A stretch of 24,623 nt of DNA from JAHJFW01 sp964595075 (GCA_964595075.1 CAZQNT010000012.1:1-24623), one strand, 5' to 3'. Counted from the first letter of the stretch, positions 7,951 through 14,697 are shown. The notes: generated by a model from the sequence alone, not told the origin. Translations and numbers: made by a program.

Positions 7951-8017
7951 GTGACCTAGACGAGCACCCCGACGGCTGTCGGGGAGGTCACCGGTTCAAA
8001 TCCGGTCTACGGCTCCA
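7951..8017 (+). pseudogene. Damaged tRNA: intact 3' half, anticodon arm replaced by a palindrome
   Basis: The 3' half is tRNA-like: variable loop AGGTC, T arm ACCGG-TTCAAAT-CCGGT, 3' acceptor strand CTACGGC, discriminator T and CCA (8015-8017). The matching 5' acceptor strand (GCCGTAG) is absent upstream. Where the anticodon arm should be, there is the 18-base hairpin CCCCGACGGCTGTCGGGG (7967-7984), which is one base too long for a standard 17-base arm. The original identity cannot be read. It is most likely a pseudogene made by insertion or recombination. Confidence 0.75.
7967..7984. repeat. CCCCGA..TCGGGG palindrome, copy A
   Basis: CCCCGACGGCTGTCGGGG followed by AGGTC. It has the same architecture as 13848-13865 (CCCCGATAGCCATCGGGG followed by AGGCC). 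The differences between the copies are compensating changes that keep the pairing. Confidence 0.8.
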
Positions 8018-8094
8018 CGTAAAAGCGCTAAAGCGCTCACGTGGCACGGCCAAAATGGGCTGCGCTACGTGAGACCTTCAGGTCTTTTACGTGG
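8015..8094. other. Cloverleaf (four-way junction) palindromic element
   Basis: Hand folding gives a closing stem CCACGTAAA/TTTACGTGG (8015-8023 with 8086-8094). Arm 1 is AGCGC-TAAA-GCGCT (8024-8037). Arm 2 is a 14-position hairpin (8038-8051 with 8058-8071) with one A-C mismatch and two G-T pairs. Arm 3 is AGACC-TTCA-GGTCT (8072-8085). Every base at the junction is paired. The element starts within the CCA of the damaged tRNA and ends in the first two bases of tRNA-Tyr. The arms do not resemble tRNA arms in sequence. Whether it acts as RNA or DNA is unknown. Confidence 0.7.
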
Positions 8095-8175
8095 GTAGGT
8101 ACCGAAGCGGTCAAACGGGGCAGACTGTAAATCTGCTGGCATACGCCTTCCAAGGTTCGAATCCTTGCCTGCCCA
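8093..8175 (+). tRNA. tRNA-Tyr (anticodon GUA)
   Basis: Acceptor GGGTAGG/CCTGCCC (one G-T pair), anticodon arm GCAGA-CTGTAAA-TCTGC with GTA at 8127-8129, the long class II variable arm expected for bacterial tRNA-Tyr, and T arm AAGG-TTCGAAT-CCTT. Discriminator A and encoded CCA at 8176-8178. It is bracketed by CACGTAAAA/TTTTACGTG palindromes. Confidence 0.94.
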
Positions 8176-8176
8176 C

Positions 8177-8214
8177 CACGTAAAAACGACAGCTCACCCT
8201 GTCGTTTTTACGTG
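8177..8214 (+). terminator. Perfect 16-bp hairpin after tRNA-Tyr
   Basis: CACGTAAAAACGACAG, loop CTCACC, then CTGTCGTTTTTACGTG. It probably terminates the tRNA cluster. The T run lies within the stem, and being symmetric it could serve both strands. Its outer 9 bp (CACGTAAAA) are identical to the closing stem of the cloverleaf element upstream of tRNA-Tyr. Confidence 0.75.
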
Positions 8215-8234
8215 TCCTGAGCTTGTCGAAGGAC
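8214..8234. repeat. Short dispersed repeat (CCTGAGCTTGTCGAAGG type)
   Basis: GTCCT and AGGAC ends enclose the core TGAGCTTGTCGA. This motif is widespread in intergenic repeats of many bacteria. It lies directly after the tRNA-Tyr hairpin and just downstream of the histidine kinase gene (minus strand). Confidence 0.6.
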
Positions 8235-8257
8235 CTCCGTTTTCGATGGGATTTTAT

Positions 8258-10492
8258 TTATAAAATCAATTCCGTGGTTCCTTTTCTATGCGACATCCCT
8301 TCGACCGGCAACGCCGCATAGAACGAAGAGCCCTTCTTTTCTTCGGACTCGAACCAGACGCGGCCTCCGACTTGTTCGACCAGCGTCTTTACCAGGTACA
8401 ATCCAAGACCGCTGCCTTCGGTATCCACGTTTCTTATGTTGCTTCCGCGGAACAGCTTGGAAAAGATTTTATCTTGCTCGTTTTTCGGGATTCCGTATCC
8501 CGTATCTTTTACGGTTATTGTAATTTCCTTATTCGTTTTGGAAAGCGAAATTAATATTCGTCCTCGGTCCGGCGTGTAATTGATCGCGTTTAACAGATAA
8601 TTTTCAAGGATTACACGAAGCAGTTTGGGATCGCCGCGATATCCGTCTACTTCGTCGTAATCGGTTTCTACACGAAGATTTTTGTGTTTAATTCTGGGAC
8701 TGTAATCGATTAACATTCCGTTCACGAAATCCGGGAGATCTATGGACGTAGGTTCGACGGAGAATTTTCCCGCTTCTATCCTGGAAACGTTAAGGAGAGA
8801 ATTTACAAGCGCGACCATGCGGCGATTGCTCTCGTGGAGCTGCGTAAGGAGTCCGAGCTGTTTTTTCGTGAGTTTTCCGCCGGATCCTTCCAAAAGTAAT
8901 TCGCAGAACCAGTTTGTGGCCGTAAGAGGCGTGCGAAGCTGGTGGGAGGCGAGAGATACGAATTCGCTTTTCGCCTTATCGATCGCCAGCTCTTTGGTCA
9001 TATCTTCAAAGACGAAAATGGCGGAATCGCCTTCCTGCCCTTCGCTGCGCACTAATGCGCCGGACATTCTTAGAGCTATAGGTCTCGCGATTCCGTTTTT
9101 TAAGCAGATTCCCGTGTGATTAATGAATGTTTTACCTTCTATCAGCGTATCAAACATCGGCAGCTCTTTTTCCGGTATCGGACTTCCATCTTCTCGTACG
9201 AACACGCACTCGCGCATGTTACGCGGCTTATGCTTAAACCCGAGCAGCGCCTTTCCCATTTTGTTTACGGTACGGAGATCTCCTGAAGGCGCTTCCGCCA
9301 CTACCACGCCGACCGGAAGGTTTTCGAGCAGCGTTTCCAGGAGTTGTTTTTGGGTTTTAAGCTTTTCGACCGTTTCATTCAGTTGACTTGTTTTTTCCAT
9401 GACTTTTTGTTCCAATTTTCCGTAAAGACCTTCGAGCTGCTCAGCCATCGCATTGAAAGTTCTGCTCAAGATCCCGATCTCGTCGTTGCGTTCTATATTA
9501 ATGCGTGTGGAGAATTTTTTTCTTGCAAATTGCGTTGTCGCGTCGGTCAGATTACGCAGTCTTTTGAAGACTAGCCGTTCGCTTCCTACGTATCCGATGA
9601 GTATAACCGTTACAATAACTAATAACAGAATCAACAAGTCGCGCACAATTTGAGGCGTAAGTCCGGAGACCGCGACAGCCGTGGGTATACCGACGGCAAC
9701 GAACGCTTCGCCGGGTTTATTAGAGATAGGCAGAGGCGTGTAGGCAAACTGCCGCTTTATGCCGTCCGGACCGAACATTTCCGCCGTCCCTTCTTTTTGA
9801 TCAGCGAGGATCAGTTTTACTATTTCCGTGTTTCGTATGTTTTTTCCTATCCATGCTTCGGGATTCGGATAATTAGCCAAAATTATTCCGTTCCTATCAA
9901 TTATGAAAGAAGACGTATCCGGATGGATATGTCCGCCAACGATCGCTATATTTATCCAATGAAGATTCATTGCAGCGAAAATAACGCCGCGCAAATCGCC
10001 ATCGTCGTCCCTCAGCGGATATCCCACGTTAAGCGAAGCGACGCGTGTTACGCTTCCGACCATATATTCGCCGACGGCGAATCCGTCAAGCGAAATGGCG
10101 TTGCGGAAATATATGCGATCGGCTGCCGAAACCGGAGGCGTGAACGGAAGACCGCTGCAAACAAGTTCTCCGTTTTTATCAATTACGCCTACGTTCGCAT
10201 ATCTGGGATTTTGTATAAGAAAATCCGCCATGAATTCGTTGCAACGTTCAGGGTCGCGCACGTCAGGTACGACTGTAAGCGTTTTCAGCAATTGCTCGGC
10301 GCTGCGGATTTGCAATGTTTCGGTGTTGGATGCGAGTGAGGTGAGGTGTATCGCATGTTGCGCCGCGTTTTGTTTTGCGATTTCCCTTGCCTCATAATCA
10401 CGCACCGCGATCAAAAAAACGAACGGTAACATGCCTAAAACAGCCAACAGCAAAAGTCGGCTTTTGAGAGTGGATGGAATGCGAAAGATCAT
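8258..10492 (-). CDS. Membrane sensor histidine kinase (Cache, HAMP, PAS-like, HisKA, HATPase)
   Basis: A 744-residue sensor kinase. In order it has: TM helix at about 11-30; a large extracytoplasmic region (about 31-280) of double-Cache type, with VIDKNGELVCS and IIDRNGIILANYP repeats of the Cache pattern; a second TM (about 283-302); HAMP (about 305-358); a coiled-coil linker (358-390); and a PAS-like domain (about 391-500). Next come the HisKA H box FVSLASHQLRTPL with phospho-acceptor His517, N box ENYLLNAINYTP (630-641), DTGYGIP (663-669) and GSGLGL (693-698). It therefore has all residues for autophosphorylation. No response regulator is adjacent, so it is an orphan kinase here. It is transcribed away from 10568, and its 3' end faces the tRNA-Tyr hairpin. 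Confidence 0.93.
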   Translation of the reverse strand: MIFRIPSTLKSRLLLLAVLGMLPFVFLIAVRDYEAREIAKQNAAQHAIHLTSLASNTETLQIRSAEQLLKTLTVVPDVRDPERCNEFMADFLIQNPRYANVGVIDKNGELVCSGLPFTPPVSAADRIYFRNAISLDGFAVGEYMVGSVTRVASLNVGYPLRDDDGDLRGVIFAAMNLHWINIAIVGGHIHPDTSSFIIDRNGIILANYPNPEAWIGKNIRNTEIVKLILADQKEGTAEMFGPDGIKRQFAYTPLPISNKPGEAFVAVGIPTAVAVSGLTPQIVRDLLILLLVIVTVILIGYVGSERLVFKRLRNLTDATTQFARKKFSTRINIERNDEIGILSRTFNAMAEQLEGLYGKLEQKVMEKTSQLNETVEKLKTQKQLLETLLENLPVGVVVAEAPSGDLRTVNKMGKALLGFKHKPRNMRECVFVREDGSPIPEKELPMFDTLIEGKTFINHTGICLKNGIARPIALRMSGALVRSEGQEGDSAIFVFEDMTKELAIDKAKSEFVSLASHQLRTPLTATNWFCELLLEGSGGKLTKKQLGLLTQLHESNRRMVALVNSLLNVSRIEAGKFSVEPTSIDLPDFVNGMLIDYSPRIKHKNLRVETDYDEVDGYRGDPKLLRVILENYLLNAINYTPDRGRILISLSKTNKEITITVKDTGYGIPKNEQDKIFSKLFRGSNIRNVDTEGSGLGLYLVKTLVEQVGGRVWFESEEKKGSSFYAALPVEGMSHRKGTTELIL

Positions 10493-10504
10493 GCGTTCGC
10501 CATT

Positions 10505-10513
10505 AGTATAACA
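10505..10513 (-). promoter_or_regulatory. Extended -10 promoter of the histidine kinase
   Basis: On the minus strand this reads TGTTATACT, 12 bases before the ATG. It is a near-perfect TGnTATAMT extended -10. No convincing -35 is seen. Confidence 0.65.
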
Positions 10514-10531
10514 TGAAGAAAGCGTGTAAGA

Positions 10532-10560
10532 TTGAATTAATATGATATTGTTCGGATAAT
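10532..10560 (+). promoter_or_regulatory. Promoter of the small membrane protein and nuclease pair
   Basis: -35-like TTGAAT (10532-10537), 17-base spacer, -10-like GATAAT (10555-10560). The ATG at 10568 follows after 7 bases. It is divergent from the kinase promoter. Confidence 0.5.
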
Positions 10561-10567
10561 CCCGTTT

Positions 10568-10882
10568 ATGACAGCCATATTCGAGCGCTTTTTTACTCCG
10601 CCGCCTCGTAGTCCGAAACAGCCGCGTCCTGTTTTTCGGATGCCTTCGAACGTAAAAGCGTCTCGAGTGGCGGTAATAGCCGTTGGAGCGGCGTGTATCA
10701 ACGCGACCATTGCGGGCGTAATCGTTTTTTTGATTTTGTTACCATTTGGGATGATCGTCGATATCTCTTGGAATTTTCGGTGGAAAATCGTAGTCGTCGC
10801 GACTTCGCTCGGCGCCGTAAGCGGACTTTTGATTTCGCGTATCATTCTTCATGAAGCGGCGGAACAAGAAGAAGGGAAATGA
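10568..10882 (+). CDS. Small two-helix membrane protein, unknown function
   Basis: A 104-residue protein that I do not recognise. The first 30 residues are basic and proline-rich (TPPPRSPKQPRP). Two hydrophobic helices follow: about residues 33-60 (VAVIAVGAACINATIAGVIVFLILLP) and about 72-94 (WKIVVVATSLGAVSGLLISRII). It ends with an acidic tail (HEAAEQEEGK). It is the first gene of a probable two-gene transcript, with only 3 bases between its stop and the nuclease gene start at 10886, and it is divergent from the sensor kinase. It could be a membrane anchor or regulator, but nothing in the sequence shows this. Confidence 0.65.
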   Translation: MTAIFERFFTPPPRSPKQPRPVFRMPSNVKASRVAVIAVGAACINATIAGVIVFLILLPFGMIVDISWNFRWKIVVVATSLGAVSGLLISRIILHEAAEQEEGK

Positions 10883-10885
10883 TTT

Positions 10886-12358
10886 ATGGACTATCTTACA
10901 GCCACGGATTTTTATCGTCTTACCAAATGCCCGCATTGGCCGTATTTTGAACGTCACGCCACGGAGGAGGAGAAAGCGTTAAAGCGGCAAATGACGGATG
11001 CTGAAAAGAACAGGTTGGAAGACGGGTTGAAACACGAGGAGGATGTAGTCGCGAAATTATTCCAAAACGTTGAAGCGGAGCGCGCTCCGGAAACGGGCGA
11101 TGCGAAAGCGGATTTTGAGGAAACGTTAAAATTGATGAAGGCAGGCGTTGCGCTAATATATCAAGGAACTTTGACGAACGGGGATTGGACGGGGCGTCCC
11201 GATCTTCTCGAACGGCACGATGGAGAATCCGCACTAGGCGGTTGGCACTACGTTCCGGTCGACGTAAAATCCAGCCACGAACTTCAGAAGTATCAGAAAC
11301 TCCAATTGACGTTTTACGCGACGCTTTTGGAGAGGATACAGAAACGTTTCCCCGCGCGTCCCGCGATTTTGAACATAGACGGAGACAGGATGGAATTTGA
11401 AGCAGCGGAAATGATTAAGGAATTTGAAGAGACCGTTGTTGAGTTGGATCGTATACGTGCGGGCGAGCGGCCCGATCCTGTTTTGAGAAAGTACTGTTTT
11501 GATACCGGTCCGTGGGGCGCTGCGTGCGAACGTTTCGCGAGATCGCAAAACGATATCGCGCTTCTTTACAACGTCGATGTTAGAAAACTTCGCGCGCTTC
11601 GCAGCGTAGGCGTCAGAACCTTGGAAGACGCGGCAGAAATGGACCCCTTTGCCATGGAAGGATCCGCCCCGGGTCTGCGTCTCCACGGACTCGAAGTTTG
11701 TAAATTACAAGCGCAATCGCTTCTGCACAATCAGGTCACCGTGCGTGAGCCGGTTGTTTTGCCGACCGAGGGCTTGGAAATTCATTTCGACATCGAAAGC
11801 GATTTGCCAAATGACTTTGATTATCTCTACGGGTTTTTGATTCGCGAATCTTCGGGAGACCGATACCTCTCGTTCGTCGCGGAATCTTTGGATGGAGAAG
11901 GGGATATGTGGCGCGGTTTTTTGGAGTGGATTGAAACGCTTCCGACTATGCTATCCGTTTATCACTTCGGGATCTACGAAAAAACGCGGCTTTCGGTTTT
12001 GGAAAAAAGATACGGCGGCAGTCCGGCTCTCGATCGCTTCAGGGCGGCTATGGTGGATTTGCGGCAAGTGACTTCGTCGAGCGTCATCTTCCCGATTTAT
12101 TTTTACGGACTTAAAACCATCGCGCCGTTCTTGGGATTTTCTTGGAAAGGAACGGTTAAGGGCGGAAGCCAGTCGATTGATGTTTTCGAGAGATTTTTAG
12201 AAACGAAAGATCGGTCTTTGTTGGAAGGGATAATCTCCTACAACGAAGAAGACGTTCGCGCCACGGCGGTTCTCAAAGACTGGTTGGTGAAATATGCGGC
12301 AAATCGATGTACATACGAAAGACCATATCCGTGGAATACGGGGAATAACCCCCTCTAA
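10886..12358 (+). CDS. TM0106-type RecB-like nuclease with RNase H-fold C-terminal domain
   Basis: A 490-residue protein with two nuclease-type domains. The N-terminal domain has a Cas4/RecB-like PD-(D/E)XK core: Cys15 in KCPHWPYF, a helix with HEE at 50-52, GRPDLL with D106, VDVKSS with D126/K128, and QLTFYATLLE with Q140/Y144. Further cysteines at 204 and 214 might join Cys15 in an Fe-S cluster, but a fourth partner is uncertain. The C-terminal domain resembles the DEDD exonuclease or predicted RNase H-like domain: HFDIESD (D302, E304), SVYHFGIYE (about 358), VDLRQV (D391) and YNEEDVRAT (D456). This combination matches the TM0106 family of putative nucleases, whose role is likely DNA repair or processing but is not established. 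The last residues (NNPL) and the stop lie inside a palindromic repeat. Confidence 0.85.
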   Translation: MDYLTATDFYRLTKCPHWPYFERHATEEEKALKRQMTDAEKNRLEDGLKHEEDVVAKLFQNVEAERAPETGDAKADFEETLKLMKAGVALIYQGTLTNGDWTGRPDLLERHDGESALGGWHYVPVDVKSSHELQKYQKLQLTFYATLLERIQKRFPARPAILNIDGDRMEFEAAEMIKEFEETVVELDRIRAGERPDPVLRKYCFDTGPWGAACERFARSQNDIALLYNVDVRKLRALRSVGVRTLEDAAEMDPFAMEGSAPGLRLHGLEVCKLQAQSLLHNQVTVREPVVLPTEGLEIHFDIESDLPNDFDYLYGFLIRESSGDRYLSFVAESLDGEGDMWRGFLEWIETLPTMLSVYHFGIYEKTRLSVLEKRYGGSPALDRFRAAMVDLRQVTSSSVIFPIYFYGLKTIAPFLGFSWKGTVKGGSQSIDVFERFLETKDRSLLEGIISYNEEDVRATAVLKDWLVKYAANRCTYERPYPWNTGNNPL

Positions 12359-12443
12359 CTCCCCCTTATAATTAAGGGGGAGGATAATTCATAAATCCCT
12401 CCCATTAACTATACAAATGTAAGGGGAGGTTAGGAGGGGTTAT
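12345..12443. repeat. Palindromic repeat between convergent genes; likely bidirectional terminator
   Basis: Outer ends are ATAACCCC and GGGGTTAT, with imperfect inverted arms (CTCTAACTCCCCCTT versus AAGGGGAGGTTAGGAG). Inside is the hairpin CTCCCCCTTATAATTAAGGGGGAG (about 12359-12382), broken here by its 6-base loop TATAAT. The stop codons of both convergent genes fall at the element's two edges. CCCCCTCTAACTCCCCC-type repeats are common in diverse bacteria. Confidence 0.85.
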
Positions 12444-13648
12444 TTCGTTGCGAGTTTTTTTTCCGTATCCTCGTGTTTAATAGATATGCATGCGACTGCC
12501 GCCAGTATCGCCGTGATCGGAACAGTAAAAACCAGACCGATTGTTCCTGAAAGAGATCTCACGATTTCATCCGACACCACGTCGAAATTGAGGAACTTCA
12601 ACCAAGATCCGCCGAATTGAGTGTAAAGAAGCAGGGTCGATAGAGAAGCGCCGACGTAAGCGAATATTAGGGTATTAGCTAGCGCACTCATGTGGTCGCG
12701 GCCGATTATCATTCCGGAACGGAACAATGTTTTTGTCGAAGATTGCGGATTCGCGCGTTTGACTTCCAGAACTCCCGAAGCGATTGAAACGGCAACGTCT
12801 TCCACGACACCCATTGCAGCTATGATTATTCCGGAAAATAAAAGTCCTTGCGGATTCAGGAGCGAGTTTTTTTCAAAAAACATCCGATCTTCTTCCGTTG
12901 AAAGTCCGCTTAAGTGCGCCCAGTCACCGAATATCTTTGAGATTATATATGCCACTATCACGCCGCCCATGGTGCCGACGATAGTGACCCACGCTTTTTT
13001 ATTCCATCCCATTGAAAGAACGGACGAGATGGTTGCTAGCAGCGCGGCGAGAAAAATGGCAACGGGAATCGGATTGACGCCGCGCATGAAAGACGGGATG
13101 AGAATCCAGCCGATGAGAGCGATTGAAAGAAGTATGGAAAACGCGGTTTTTACGCCCTGCCAACCGGCGAGCAGGATCAGCGTAAGAACGAAAAGCGCCA
13201 CAAGCCACAGCATCGCGCCAAGACGGTCGAATCCTTCTAGGTATGCTACGGATTCGCCGTTTTCAGGATTCTGTTGCAGAAGGATGACTACTTGGTCGCC
13301 GGGTCGTGGTTCAAGTTGGTATGGATTGGAAATGACGTCGCTTGAAAGAGTTTTTGTTTGACCGCGAAGCGCGCCGGATAGAAATTCAATCGTGTATGTT
13401 TTCTTTTGTTGTCCACCGTGCGGCGTTTCCTCTTTCAAAGTTCCAACATCGCGGACGATCGCGCGTTCATACTTGTCGTCCACCGAATAATTCAAAGCCG
13501 GTTGATTTGCAGATTTTTCCGCCACGGATGTTGATGTGGCAGTCTCGGCGACGGCAGGTCGTACGAATACAAGCGCCAGTAACAGCAGGACGGCAGCATT
13601 CCGAACAAATGAACGTGTAAAGGATGCGGCCGTGATCATAGTCCGCAT
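12440..13648 (-). CDS. YibE/F family membrane protein
   Basis: A 402-residue protein. It has an N-terminal signal peptide (RNAAVLLLLALVFVRPAVA, likely cut after residue 34) and an extracytoplasmic beta-rich domain (about 50-165: AIVRDVGTLKEE, GQTKTLSSDV, GDQVVILLQQ). These are followed by about seven or eight membrane helices containing the family patterns GWQGVKTAFSI, LSMGWNKKAW, GVVEDVAVSIASG and GRDHMSALANTLIFAYVG. This matches YibE/F-like proteins, whose molecular function is not known (transport has been suggested). The start is the ATG at 13648, with a good Shine-Dalgarno GGAGG seven bases upstream. The open frame extends 60 codons further into the tRNA-Pro gene, which is not real coding. 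Confidence 0.9.
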   Translation of the reverse strand: MRTMITAASFTRSFVRNAAVLLLLALVFVRPAVAETATSTSVAEKSANQPALNYSVDDKYERAIVRDVGTLKEETPHGGQQKKTYTIEFLSGALRGQTKTLSSDVISNPYQLEPRPGDQVVILLQQNPENGESVAYLEGFDRLGAMLWLVALFVLTLILLAGWQGVKTAFSILLSIALIGWILIPSFMRGVNPIPVAIFLAALLATISSVLSMGWNKKAWVTIVGTMGGVIVAYIISKIFGDWAHLSGLSTEEDRMFFEKNSLLNPQGLLFSGIIIAAMGVVEDVAVSIASGVLEVKRANPQSSTKTLFRSGMIIGRDHMSALANTLIFAYVGASLSTLLLYTQFGGSWLKFLNFDVVSDEIVRSLSGTIGLVFTVPITAILAAVACISIKHEDTEKKLATK

Positions 13649-13719
13649 ACTGTATCCTCCGACCCTTGCTATTTCAAGTGGCAATTGATATCTTTTACAG
13701 GTTCCAGGTTCATTTTTGC

Positions 13720-13733
13720 GTCGGGCTATAGCG
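13720..13733 (+). pseudogene. 5' fragment of a second tRNA-Pro
   Basis: GTCGGGCTATAGCG repeats the first 12 bases of the tRNA-Pro gene (13748-13759) 26 bases upstream. GTCGGGCTA here is exactly complementary to TAGCCCGAC at 13943-13951, the end of the damaged 3' tRNA-Pro copy. Confidence 0.6.
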
Positions 13734-13747
13734 TATGAATGCTGTTT

Positions 13748-13820
13748 CGGGCTATAGCGCAGTTGGTAGCGCGCATCGTTCGGGACGATGAGGCCGTGGG
13801 TTCGAGTCCCACTAGCCCGA
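13748..13820 (+). tRNA. tRNA-Pro (anticodon CGG)
   Basis: Acceptor CGGGCTA/TAGCCCG, D arm GCGC...GCGC, anticodon arm CATCG-TTCGGGA-CGATG with CGG at 13781-13783, and T arm GTGGG-TTCGAGT-CCCAC. Discriminator A, with no encoded CCA. Flanks extend the acceptor pairing by 7 bp (GCTGTTT before, AAACAGC after), giving a 14-bp inverted repeat around the gene. Confidence 0.94.
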
Positions 13821-13847
13821 AACAGCACTTATAAAATAATACGCGCG

Positions 13848-13865
13848 CCCCGATAGCCATCGGGG
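13848..13865. repeat. CCCCGA..TCGGGG palindrome, copy B
   Basis: CCCCGATAGCCATCGGGG occupies exactly the place of the 17-base anticodon arm of the neighbouring intact tRNA-Pro. Copy A is at 7967-7984. Confidence 0.85.
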
Positions 13866-13877
13866 AGGCCGTGGGTT

Positions 13878-13932
13878 TGCCGACGTACTTCGTCGGCATC
13901 CCGATCACTAATAAACGTAATCGGTGTCGGGA
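13878..13932. repeat. Two-hairpin element inserted in a tRNA T loop
   Basis: Hairpin 1 is TGCCGAC-GTACTTC-GTCGGCA (13878-13898). It is followed by TCCCGATCAC ... GTGTCGGGA (13899-13932), an imperfect second stem. It has the same plan and same conserved blocks as 18093-18149. It is flanked by GTGGGTT and CGAGTCCCAC of the tRNA-Pro remnant, so the insertion point is known to the base. Confidence 0.85.
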
Positions 13933-13957
13933 CGAGTCCCACTAGCCCGACATAGAA

Positions 13958-14668
13958 ATGAAAAAACAAAATTATTTTATGTCATCTCCACTTCTCCAAC
14001 ACCTCGCAATAATCATGGACGGCAACCGCCGCTGGGCAACCGAGCGCGGAAAATTGCCTATGCAGGGGCATCAAGCCGGATACGAACGGTTGAAAGAGGT
14101 TGGAGATTGGTGCTTGGCGCGTGGCATAAAGACGTTCACGGTTTTCGCTTTTTCAACGGAAAATTGGAAAAGGACGGAGGAGGAAGTCGGTTATTTGATG
14201 GATTTATTGGAGCGCGCGTTAACCGAAGAATTAAAGTCTTTTAAGGACAAAGGAGTTAAACTTAAAATAATCGGCCGCCGCGAAGGGCTTCGGCAGTCGG
14301 TACTGCGCGCAATCGAATCCGCGGAGGAAGCGACAAAGGACAATGACAAATCAACTTTTGTAATTTGCATAAACTACGGTGGTCGTCCGGAAATAGTCGA
14401 CGCGTGCAAGAGCATCGTAAAAGACGGAGTCAAGCCGGAAGATGTCACGGAAGAAGCGTTGACCGAAAGAATGTACTGGCCGGAAATGCCGGCGCCGGAT
14501 CTAGTAATCCGTACATCCGGCGAAGAACGCACGTCCGGTTTTCTCACTTGGGAAAGCGCGTACAGCGAATTATATTGGTGCGACAAACACTGGCCTGATT
14601 TTGACGAGCATGAGCTCGACAAGGCATTGGAAGAATACGCTACGCGCAAAAGAAGGTTTGGGAAGTAG
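13958..14668 (+). CDS. uppS: Isoprenyl transferase (undecaprenyl diphosphate synthase family)
   Basis: A cis-prenyltransferase that makes the polyprenyl diphosphate carrier lipid for cell-wall synthesis. The 236-residue product has the family motifs: AIIMDGNRRWA with catalytic Asp21, GHQAGYERL, FAFSTENWKR, INYGGRPEIVDA and PDLVIRTSGEERTSGFLTW...AYSELYW. The last block departs from the usual RxSNFLLWQ (Asn replaced by Gly), a divergence that may be lineage-specific. An alternative start at 13979 (MSSPLLQHLAIIMDGNRRW) gives a more typical N-terminus, and neither start has a clear Shine-Dalgarno sequence. It lies just after the damaged tRNA-Pro and upstream of the penicillin-binding protein and murF, forming an envelope-synthesis group. 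Confidence 0.93.
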   Translation: MKKQNYFMSSPLLQHLAIIMDGNRRWATERGKLPMQGHQAGYERLKEVGDWCLARGIKTFTVFAFSTENWKRTEEEVGYLMDLLERALTEELKSFKDKGVKLKIIGRREGLRQSVLRAIESAEEATKDNDKSTFVICINYGGRPEIVDACKSIVKDGVKPEDVTEEALTERMYWPEMPAPDLVIRTSGEERTSGFLTWESAYSELYWCDKHWPDFDEHELDKALEEYATRKRRFGK

Positions 14669-14682
14669 GGCAATGTCTTTTT

Positions 14683-14691
14683 TGCTATACT
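14683..14691 (+). promoter_or_regulatory. Extended -10 promoter of the penicillin-binding protein
   Basis: TGCTATACT, with -10 hexamer TATACT at 14686-14691 and the ATG at 14698, six bases later. Transcription would start at or near the start codon, giving a nearly leaderless mRNA. Confidence 0.65.
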
Positions 14692-14697
14692 CTTTGA

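Larger units (their letters stand above)
13842..13950 (+). pseudogene. Damaged tRNA-Pro 3' half carrying two palindromic elements
   Basis: Pieces identical to the intact tRNA-Pro occur in order: GCGCG, AGGCCGTGGGTT and CGAGTCCCACTAGCCCGA. The anticodon arm is replaced by CCCCGATAGCCATCGGGG (13848-13865). A 55-base element (13878-13932) is inserted in the T loop between GTGGGTT and CGAGTCCCAC. The 5' acceptor and most of the D arm are absent immediately upstream. Removing both elements leaves a tRNA-Pro 3' half without an anticodon. Confidence 0.8.

Noticed and set aside
7951..8017. Functional tRNA with unusual 8-base anticodon loop
   Set aside because: No 5' acceptor strand pairs with CTACGGC, and the hairpin is a repeat copy also found at 13848. 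A pseudogene is more likely.
13649..13828. N-terminal extension of the YibE/F protein
   Set aside because: It runs through the tRNA-Pro gene on the opposite strand. The ATG at 13648 has a GGAGG at correct spacing and leads into a signal peptide.
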